NCBI GenBank assembly: GCA_001600635.1
Contig: BCKL01000009.1
Span: forward strand, 799,045-863,044
Direction of reading: 5' to 3'
DNA: 64,000 nt
DNA from: Leucosporidium creatinivorum
Lineage: Eukaryota > Basidiomycota > Microbotryomycetes > Leucosporidiales > Leucosporidiaceae
The notes beneath the pieces were generated by a model. It was given only the letters and a program-made list of their open reading frames with translations, searched no databases and was not told the origin of the DNA. Position numbers and translations under genes: made by a program. This document shows positions 56,037-64,000 of the stretch, piece after piece (position 1 is the first letter of the stretch; each line of letters opens with the position of its first letter).

Positions 56037-56702
56037 CTAGGCAGTGGGGGCACTATACATGAACCCTTGCATCTTTCTCGCCTGTTCAACTCCCCCTCTC
56101 AAGCTGCCCTTGACTTCGCTCGCCAAGCCTAGGACAGCAGCAGGGATAGTCCAACCCCAGGTACGCTGTGAGATGATATCTCCGTTCAAGTAGACGACTA
56201 GTCCAGCTGCCAGGAGAGGAGCGAGGATGAGGTAGTCGAGTGAGAGCACCTCGGGCGGGATGAGGATGAGGGCGGGGCGCACGAGGGAGAGACCGGTGAG
56301 GAACAAAGAAGGAATGGTGAGGAGGCGGAGGATGATAATGGGCAGTCGCTCTGGTGCTGGTAGGACGAAGGGTACCCTACAGAACAGAGCAAGTCAGCTT
56401 GCGAAGGGTGGGAGCGAAAGCCGAGAGAGCTGTGGACCTACGAGCAAGCAGCGAGGCAGAGTGCTCCTACTAATGGTAACCAAAAATCTCTTGCCGTCTC
56501 TGCTTGTTGGATCAGACTGTGTACAATCTCCTCTTGCTCTATGCGTCGGGGTCGGGAGAGAGGCGTCAGCTCTAAGCCTGAGAGCAGGAGGGAGAGAAGG
56601 AGAGAAGGAAGCTGTAGACTGACCAGTAGTATCGAGGATGACTTCTGCTTCCTTCTCTTTACTCGCAGCTGTAGTCCTCTTTCGCAGTGTTGACGAGCTC
56701 AT
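56037..56702 (-). CDS. Small multi-pass membrane protein, unknown
   Basis: Three exons from ATG 56702 (MSSSTLRKRTTAASKEKEAE) to 56037. A short hydrophilic N-terminus is followed by hydrophobic segments: FWLPLVGALCLAACSVPFVLP, IIILRLLTIPSLFLTGLSLV, LDYLILAPLLAAGLVVYLNG and TWGWTIPAAVLGLASEV. The C-terminus is QARKMQGFMYSAPTA. I do not recognise the family. It shares a 151-bp promoter with MOB1. Confidence 0.6.
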
Positions 56703-56853
56703 TCTTGTGTCGAGAATCGGCCAGGAGTCAACCCGTCGCGCTCGTCAACGCTGCCTTCTTGTCCTCTCGCCGTTCACTGCTCCTTCTGCTCTCTCTCTCG
56801 TTCCCTTCTGCTCTTCTCTGACGACCTACAGCCTCTCTCTCAACCCAGCCACG
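56703..56853. promoter_or_regulatory. Bidirectional promoter membrane protein (-) / MOB1 (+)
   Basis: 151 bp between start codons, pyrimidine-rich on the plus strand just before MOB1. Confidence 0.45.
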
Positions 56854-58866
56854 ATGAGCTTCTTCACCGGCATGTACGTCTCACCTCGTCCTTCAACACA
56901 CGCGCCTCTCGCTCTCAGCTGACCCCCTTCTCGCTCCCTCAGCGGCAAAGCCAAAACGTTCAAACCTCGCAAGGTATCCTCATAACTTTCCCGCTGCTCC
57001 CGCTGCAACTCAAGCTCACCTGCTCCCGTTGCAACCGACGCGCACCGCAGAACGTCCCGGACAACACTCGCGCCTTTCAGCTCAAGAAGTGAGCTGCGCT
57101 GCTTCCCCTCTCGCTCTCACTCCTTCCACACCCACACTAACCTCTACCTTCTTCCTGCTACGATAAAAGATACGCCGAAGCGACGTCCGTCCCCTTCTCA
57201 ACTCCCTCGCTGCTCGTCGCCCCGTGCACGCGCTGACCTCCGCTCCCGTTGCAATCGACTACAAACAGCCTCGGATCAGGCAACCTTCGTCTCGCGGTCG
57301 TCTTGCCCGAGGGAGAGGATCTGAACGAATGGTTGGCGGTGAATAGTGAGTTTCGGTCGCTGCTTCTCGGAGCTGGCGAGAGGAGGAGGAGGAGGTGAGG
57401 GCCAGGATGGGTGGAGCTGATGGTGTGCATTTGGGTGTGGTGCAACAGCCGTCGACTTCTTCAACCAAATCAACATGCTCGTGAGTCGCTTGTTGCTTGC
57501 CCTGGAGGGGGACAGGAGAGGGCAGGAGCAGAGCTCGGCGCTGACTCTGACCTCGCCCCTCTCTTGCCCTCGCCCATGCAAATCGTCTCCTCATCCACCT
57601 CATCATTGCTGCTCGCTACGACCCTCTGCTCACCCGCTCATGGGCGCACCCACCTTCTCCGCCACCTCTCCGCAACGCGCGCACGCCCCATCCCCTCTCT
57701 CTCTCTCTTCTCACACCATCAGTACGGCACCGTCACCGAATTCTGCACCCCGCAGGAATGCCCCATCATGTGCGCCGGTCCGCGGTTCGAATACCATTGG
57801 CAGGACGGAGGGGCGTTCAAGAAGCCGACGAGGATGTCGGCGCCTGGTTCGTTGTTTTCCATCTCCATCTTCTCTATTCTCTCTCGCTGGGTGGTGGGGA
57901 TCGGAGAGGAGGGTGCGAGGAAGTGGGAGACGCTGATCGCTCGCCCGAAACCCCCCCCCCCCCCCCCCCCCCCCCNNNNNNNNNNNNNNNNNNNNNNNNN
58001 NNNNNNNNNNNNNNNNNNNNNNNNNNNNNNNNNNNNNNNNNNNNNNNNNNNNNNNNNNNNNNNNNNNNNNNNNNNNNNNNNNNNNNNNNNNNNNCCCGCC
58101 TCGCTCCGCTCACCGCTCACACGACACGAACATGACATGACCAAAAAAACAGAGTACGTCGACCACCTGATGAACTGGGTCCAAGCCATGCTCGACGATG
58201 AGGCCGTCTTCCCCTCCAAGATTGGTTCGTCCTTCCTCTCTCGTCTCTCTCGGCTTACTTACTAACCCCTCCTCCTCTTTCTCCCCTCCCCCAACAAACT
58301 CTCGATACTAACATGTGTATGATGATGGCTCAACAGGCGTCGCCTTCCCCAAGTCCTTCCCCCAAACCATCAAATCCATCGTCCGGCGCTTGTTCCGCGT
58401 GTACGCGCATTTGTACAATCACCATTTTGCGCAGCTTTGTGCGTTGAGCATCGAGGGTGAGTTTCACACTGTCCTTCCTTGCTCCCTTTGAGCGAGGAGC
58501 AGGAGGAGAGGAGGACGGGGAGAACGAGGAGTGGAGAGAGCTGATCATTGGGTGATGGATTGCACAGCGCACATCAATACGAGTTATAGGCATTTCTTGA
58601 TGTTTGTCACTGAGGTGGGTTTTTTCTTGCTTCCTTGCTCTGCCACGTGGGAGTCGCTGGGAGGGGTCGAGGAGGCCGAGCTGCGGCTCTGTCGCCTCGG
58701 TTCGAAGTTCTTACAATCGCGGTGATCAACGGGGTGGTGAGCGTTGCTGACCTCCTTTCTTTCCTCCCCCGTTCTCGTCTCGGCTCGTCTCGCGCAGTTC
58801 AACCTCGTCGAGAAGAAGGAGCTCGCCCCGCTCGCCGAGCTGAATGACAGCGTTTTGAACGCTTGA
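56854..58866 (+). CDS. MOB1: MOB kinase activator 1 (Mob1)
   Basis: Co-activator of NDR/LATS kinases, acting in mitotic exit and septation (Dbf2/Sid2 partner). Eleven exons: 56854-56873, 56943-56973, 57051-57088, 57170-57184, 57269-57345, 57449-57480, 57723-57846, 58153-58224, 58337-58456, 58568-58614 and 58798-58866, 214 residues. Exon 4 is a 15-nt microexon. Motifs: [34 protein letters not shown], the zinc cysteines in CTPQECPIMCAG, the zinc histidines in YAHLYNHH, and HINTSYRHFLMFVTEFNLV. The assembly gap falls in the intron between exons 7 and 8, so no coding sequence is lost. Confidence 0.96.
57951..58094. other. Poly-C tract and assembly gap in a MOB1 intron
   Basis: 25 consecutive C (57951-57975) run into 119 N (57976-58094). 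The long homopolymer is the likely reason the assembly broke, and the true length is unknown. Confidence 0.95.
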
Positions 58867-59231
58867 TCTTGGCCACTGTCGGCGGTGGGTCACTTCCCTG
58901 CGACTCTACGTCTGAGCACCCGACTGACTCGTAATCCACCGCAGACGCAGGAGATGGAGGGAGGAAGGAAAGGACATTCGGCGCTCGGCGCATTTCTCTC
59001 TGTACTAGGTTATCGCTCAGTTCCCTTCTGTTTTGTTATAATTCTCGTTACCGCACTTTCATCATCTGCAAGCACACAACGCCCGATTTCCAACATATCA
59101 CTTTGCGACGCGAGGTCAAGGGAGCAATGTTCGATGACCTGTCTCTTTCGCTCTCCCCACAACTCTCGACTTTTTGCTCTCGACCTCGTGACTACACAAC
59201 TGCAGCACCTGTAACACAGCACCAAGCAGCA
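58867..59231. other. Intergenic region MOB1-POLD4
   Basis: About 365 bp with the MOB1 3'UTR and POLD4 promoter. A spliced 3'UTR is possible just after the MOB1 stop (donor-like GGTGGGT at about 58884). Nothing else recognised. Confidence 0.4.
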
Positions 59232-60258
59232 ATGGCTCCCAAATCCTCCACCTCAGGCTCGACTACAGCGCCCAAGCGTCGTTCCTCCCTCTCCGCCTCT
59301 CTCACCTCGTCGAAGAGCACCACCCCCGCCGTCAAGAAGTCCAGCTCGCTCACTTCGACCTTCTCCTCCGCTAAATCCGGTGCTCCTGCGACTTCGGGAA
59401 GCAAGAAGAGCGTTGGAGCAAGTGGCAAGAGGGTCGAGCAGATCGAGCTGCAGAGCGATGGCGATGGGGGCGAGGAGAGCGACGAGTTGGAGGCCAGGGT
59501 GGATTACGCGAGGTTGTTGAAGGAGAGTAAGAAGAAGATGGGGCCGCCTAGTACGTCTTTCCCGCTGCTGTAGGGGAGTGAGTGCAAGCTGGAGTCAGTG
59601 AGAGCTGACGAGTTGCGTCCCCTCATCATCATCATCATCATCATCATCGCTCGTTCGCTATAGTTCACGCTGAGGTGAGTGCAGCGCTCTGTTTTGTGTG
59701 CTAGTAAGGCGGGAGAGCTGATGTGGTACAATTGAAACAGGACTGGGACGACCTCATGCTCATCCTCCGAGTCTTTGATGCCGATTTGGAGTACGGTCCT
59801 TGCTCCAACACTAGGTGAGTACCTGTCGGGCGCTTGAAGAGCTGTAAGGCGATCGCTGAATGGAGCCTGTCGTCTTGCTCGAACAGCCGTCTTGGTGAGC
59901 TTCCCTCGTTGCGCTTTACTCGTGCTCGGCGAGGACTGACCCGACCCGACCCTCCCTCTCGCCGAAACAGAACGCTACGAGCGCGCCGTCTCGCTCGGCC
60001 TGAACCCTCCTCCCGAGGTGAGCTTCCCCATTCCCTCCATCCCATCTCCCTCGTCTGGAGCAGAAGCTGACCTCGCCGAACCTCGCTCGACCCTAGATCG
60101 GTCAAATCCTCACCTCCAAGCGCGGTCGCGAGAGGAAGGAGTACGCTCAGTCGGCTTTCAACAGTGCGTCTACCCCTTCATCGCCTACCCTTCCCCTCCT
60201 CGCTGGTGTCTTCGAGAGCCGAGCTGACATGGACGCTCGTCTCGCTTTCGCAGTCTAA
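59232..60258 (+). CDS. POLD4: DNA polymerase delta subunit 4 (Cdm1/POLD4)
   Basis: Smallest, accessory subunit of the replicative DNA polymerase delta. Exons 59232-59550, 59664-59674 (11 nt), 59741-59814, 59887-59894 (8 nt), 59971-60017, 60097-60163 and 60254-60258 give 176 residues. A Ser/Lys-rich N-terminal half includes a possible PCNA-binding region. The conserved C-terminus has LMLILRVFDADLEYGPCSNTSRLERYERAVSLGLNPPPE in pieces; it corresponds to human ILRxFD-xxxxYGPC-xxxxRLxRWxRAxxxGLxPPPE. The 8-nt microexon codes the SRL junction. The final coding exon contributes TC plus TAA only. A CAT/ATC microsatellite lies in intron 1 (59622-59648). Confidence 0.85.
59622..59648 (+). repeat. Trinucleotide (ATC)n microsatellite in POLD4 intron 1
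   Basis: About nine uninterrupted ATC/CAT units. Confidence 0.9.
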
Positions 60259-61267
60259 TCGACCCGACCCAGACTCTCTCACCGGTTCTCCCCTCTCGCT
60301 TGACCCCCCTCGTTTCTGTCTTTGTTGATACCCTCCCCTCTCTCCGCGACATCGTTACTTCCCCCGCTTTCTGTGTGCTGTAAAATCGCTTTGCCCTCGA
60401 CCGAGGTCGCAGTTCGTGGAGAGGTCGAAACGGAGGCTCAGAGCGAGTGGAGGAGTATATGAGGTGGACCCCCCCTACACCTCAGCGCGCCGGGGCCTAC
60501 GTCTTTGGCGGTTCTCGGACGCGACCTGCTCGGCGAAGGCGGATCGAGGGGATAGAGCTTCTTCGCCATCGCCACAGAGGGTGTAACACGGGAGTGATTC
60601 ACGGGAGCGCGAGCAGTCGGCTGTCCCTCGTCTCCCTTTTTGCTTTCTACTTTAGGCCAGCCTCTCGTTTCTCCCTCGCCGAGCTCCCGTTCATTTCGTC
60701 TCGGTCGAGAGATCAGAGGTCACCGACTGCAGGGGGAGGTCACTCGTCGCCCAAGATGAGGCCGAAAGCGCACTGTAGAAGCCTCCACGATGGCACTCTC
60801 CCTCCCTCCTCCCCGAGCTTGTGGAGCAGCTCGATCGAAGCCACTTCCCGTCAAGAGCTCTCAAAGTCTGGCTCGCTCCCTTCTCGGATGGAAGCACTGA
60901 AGTCGGCTTCGTCGGACGCTCTCAGTGGTGGAGCAAGAGGTTTCTCCTCTATTGACGGCGTATGGAGCATGAGAGAGGGTGCACCTAGTTGTCCTCCTCA
61001 TCACAGCGAACGACCAAGCCAGGGGGAGAATAACGCCGAGCTCTTGCTTGTTGCTGCTCGTTCTTCCTGTTGCTTCCCGCTGAGAGTCCCTCTCGCCTCG
61101 TGGCCTGAATTATCTCGGGTTTAGAGCCAGGATCGACCGCCTCAATTAAAGGTGTTAGAGAATTCGAAACGCCCGAGCGAGGAGCGGCCTGTTGCCTGAC
61201 TTCTTGCTCTTGCGCCTCTCTTCTCCTTCTTCATCCATCCTGCACCTTCATCATCCTCTACACATAA
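60259..61267. promoter_or_regulatory. POLD4 3' flank and promoter of Cys-rich copy 2
   Basis: From about 60656 this duplicates the promoter of copy 1 with only scattered differences. The unduplicated part (60259-60655) has no recognisable gene. Confidence 0.5.
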
Positions 61268-63795
61268 ATGTGGACCACCCATCTACCCGTCCTCTTTGCT
61301 GCGGCGTCCATCGCTACAGCGCTTCAGATCGCCCCCGAGCACCATTCGGGCGAGATGGCCAAACGTGAACGTGAGTCTGGTGCTTTGCCCGTCGTATCGG
61401 AACGTGAGCTATCACTGAGTTCGCTCTCACTGTGCAGCTCTCGCGGTCTCCGTGCTTGGATGGTGAGTCCCCGCCTACATCCGAGCGACTCGGCGAGTCC
61501 GATTCCGGCGCTGACCTTCCCCGCCATCAGCAACCTCAATCTCCGCCTCATCAACGGCCTCTGCGTTCCCACTTGCACGGGAGCTACCTACCTTGACGCC
61601 AAGAACAACAAGTGCATCCCTTGCACTGACAGCAACGCCGCTACATGCGACAGCAAAGGAGTTGCTACTGCTTGGTAAGGCTTCTGCTCGAGTATGGCTG
61701 GCCATACGATGTGTCGGCTGATACACCTCTTTCTCTGCTCTAGTGCCAAGCTCTACCTGCAGAACGGGAAATGCGCCGCCTGCCCCGCTGGTCAATTCGG
61801 CGATGGTGAGTCCTTCTTTCAGCTCGCTTGTTCTGCATTAGTCTCTACGTTGCTTAGCTACTCTCGTCTTCACAGACACAACTCACACTTGCAAGCCCTG
61901 CACCGATTCCGACGCAGCGACCTGCACCTCGACCGCCGCTACTTCTTGGTGAGTCTCGGCGATTTTAAGCACTCGACCACTCTCTAGTCTCTCACTGACC
62001 TCGCCTCCCTCCTCAACAGCAAGACCAAGTACTTGAACGCTGGAAGCTGTACGGCGACCTGTCCTGACGGCACTTTTGCCGATGGTGAGCTTCTCCGCCT
62101 ACCCTCACCGAAAGCGACGAACGCCGAGCTGACCGTTCCCCTTCCTCACCTACAGCTTCGTCCCACACCTGTAAGCCATGCGCGGATTCGGACGCCGCAA
62201 CCTGCTCGTCGACTGGAGCTACCTCATGGTGAGTCAAGTCTCCCTTCTGGCTGTCCACATGTGCTCGCCGGCTGGTTCCCTTCCTCCCCTTTCGGCGGCT
62301 TCTGCACCCGTATCGTTGCCGTGGCTGACTCAAGACACCATATCGAACAGCAACACGCTCCTACTTCAAAGTGGAGCGTGCGTCAAGACTTGCGCCGGCG
62401 CCAACTACGGTGATGGTGAGTCGTTCTCTAGCAGCGACCGCTCTCCTCACCGAGACTGACCCGCTTCAGTCGTACAGCAACCAACCACGTCTGCGTCGCC
62501 TGCAAAGATAGCAATGCTGCTACTTGCTCGAGCACCGCCGCTACATCCTGGTGAGTGTCTCCTTCCACTCAACCCCCTGACGGCTCTAACGTGACGCCGA
62601 GCCGAAGCAGCGCCCAATTACTTGTTCTGACTCCTTCGCTCATCCACAGCAACGACAAGTACTACCTCCAGAATGGCGCTTGCGCTCAATCATGTCAGGG
62701 AGCCGCCTACGCAGATGGTCTGTCATCTTTTCGCGCTCGCTGTCCGGATCATCAAAGCTGACCGCTGTTCATGTCACTCCGCAGATGCCACCAAGACTTG
62801 CATTGCTTGCTCTGACAACCAAGCCGCTTCATGCTCCTCATCCAACTCCCTCAGCTGGTGAGTCGTCCCTCTGCAGGCTTTGACTCTCGAGTCTCCGAGT
62901 TCGCCGAAATGCTGCCCGCCGAGCAACAAGCTGACTCAGAGGTCTCATCATCCACAGCAAGACCGGCTTCTACCTCAACAGCGGGAAGTGCACTTCTGCC
63001 TGCCCCTCAGGTACCTATGCCGATGGTAAGCTCCTCATCTGTCTTCGTCAGGCCATCGCCGAACTTCCGGCATCGCCGAAGACTGACATTTGCCTTCCTT
63101 GCCATTGGCCTGCAGACGCCACTGCAGCCTGCAAGAGCTGCTCGGCCTTTCCGGATGCCGCTACCTGCAACTCCAACGGCGCTATCACCTGCACAACTGC
63201 CGGCAACGTCGCGGTCAACGGCGTTTGCGTCGCCTCAACCGCCTACGCGCTCTATCCCGGCTACTCGCTTCTCCGTACGGTACACTACCAGGATTATTAC
63301 GGCTCTGACTACTCCTACCAGACTTACGACAGTCTCGACTACCGTACGGAGTGTTGCCTCTCTTTGCCCTTTCGGCGCTAGTCTTACCACTCCCTCTGCA
63401 GAGTTCAACTCCTACTACCCTCATGCCCAGTGCCAATCGTTCTGCGGAAGCAGTGATGCCACAACTCTCTACGATACGTCTGGACAGAACAACTACTGCC
63501 TTTGCACCGACCCTAACACAGCGCAGCTCACGACCTACAACTATGGTAGCTACTACAATGTTGCCCAGCTCCCGGGGACCTGCGCCACTCTCAACAAGGG
63601 TAGTAAGTACCATCTCTCCGGCTTCCTGTTGTGTCTGCCCGCCAGACTTGCTCGAGTGCTCGGCGATTCAATCTCGGCGAACCAACAAGCTAACGTTTGT
63701 CTCGGCTTGCAGTCGACTCTTGTGTCGACGTTACCTTCGTTGGTGGCTCTTGTATCCGTGTCAGCGACGGAAGCAACTGCGACACTCTTCATTAG
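60656..63795 (+). repeat. Inverted duplication, right arm (promoter plus Cys-rich gene copy 2)
   Basis: Inverse counterpart of 49.83-52.97 kb. The sharp edge of similarity upstream is at about 60656/52967 (CCAGCCTCTCG). Confidence 0.85.
61268..63795 (+). CDS. Secreted cysteine-rich repeat protein, copy 2
   Basis: Same architecture as copy 1: signal peptide (MWTTHLPVLFAAASIATALQ), a 25-nt second exon ending LAVSVLGC, six Cys-rich repeats (such as KLYLQNGKCAACPAGQFGD and CTDSDAATCTSTAATS) and the C-terminal domain (ALYPGYSLLRTVHYQDYYG, CQSFCGSSDATTLY, VDSCVDVTFVGGSCIRVSDG). The end CDTLH differs from CDNL of copy 1. Intron positions are shared, but intron sequences beyond exon 3 differ greatly. 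Both copies look intact, so both may be expressed from an almost identical promoter. Confidence 0.8.
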
Positions 63796-64000
63796 GCGCG
63801 CATACGTCGCCTTTGGTCACTCCCTCGTCTCGGTCCACTTTCGGCTTCCCCTTCTTCACCTCTTCCGGCTCTCTTTTCTCTTTGGGGAGCTTCGGCTCAG
63901 ACATGCATATGGTGTACTACTGAAATGCAACAAACGGGCATGCTTGGTGTTTGAGTGTGAGGGCAGCGTGCGAGAGCCGTTCGACCGCTCGGCGAGCTGC
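63796..64000. other. 3' flank of Cys-rich copy 2
   Basis: 3'UTR and downstream DNA to the window end; nothing recognised. Confidence 0.4.

Noticed and set aside
57411-58265. Open frame across the N gap
   Set aside because: Exists only because N codons are not stops; MOB1 introns and exons explain the DNA.
59622-59648. Microsatellite as a CRISPR-like or regulatory array
   Set aside because: Plain trinucleotide repeat in an intron with no spacers.

Overview
The window reads as nuclear DNA of a basidiomycete fungus, most likely a GC-rich pucciniomycete yeast of the Rhodotorula/Microbotryomycetes kind. The evidence is dense genes on both strands, many short GT-AG introns (mostly about 50-150 nt) with CTGAC/CTAAC branch sites, frequent microexons, and a fungal gene set: HIS1, GPI12, TOM20, SAP30, RIO1, MOB1, a short Schizosaccharomyces-like phosphoglycerate mutase and a FAT1-type acyl-CoA synthetase. 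I saw no rRNA, tRNA, CRISPR array, retroelement or DNA transposon. All gene models were spliced by eye, using reading phase and family conservation.

Layout. 1-22 kb is a housekeeping block: cysteinyl-tRNA synthetase 5' end (-), an F-box-like/LRR-like gene (+), phosphoglucomutase (+), RACK1 (-) with a box C/D snoRNA (U24) in an intron, ribosomal protein L12 (+), protein phosphatase methylesterase PPE1 (+), a second F-box-like gene (+), a WDR7/rabconnectin-3 beta homologue (-) and glutathione synthetase (+). 22-36 kb is accessory: four members (A-D) of an unrecognised gene family and three related F-box genes. An inverted segmental duplication (about 24.8-28.2 kb against 31.0-34.4 kb) flanks the SAP30/TOM20 pair. 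36-49 kb is housekeeping again: HIS1 (-), GPI12 (+), a membrane protein (-), ETF beta (+), a DUF4203-like membrane protein (-), FAT1 (+) and GPM1 (-), whose 3'UTR intron carries a second U24 copy. 49.8-63.8 kb holds two copies of a secreted Cys-rich repeat protein in opposite orientation, flanking RIO1 (-), a small membrane protein (-), MOB1 (+) and a DNA polymerase delta subunit 4 gene (+). An assembly gap lies inside a MOB1 intron.

The most interesting signals are: an identical 92-bp U24 snoRNA core in introns of two unrelated genes; an unknown gene family with a conserved 16-nt microexon and a palindromic promoter element; two inverted duplications, one of which has a near-identical promoter and 5' end but diverged introns further in; and a high density of microexons (down to 8 nt), GC-AG introns with GCGAG donors, and introns next to or inside stop codons.
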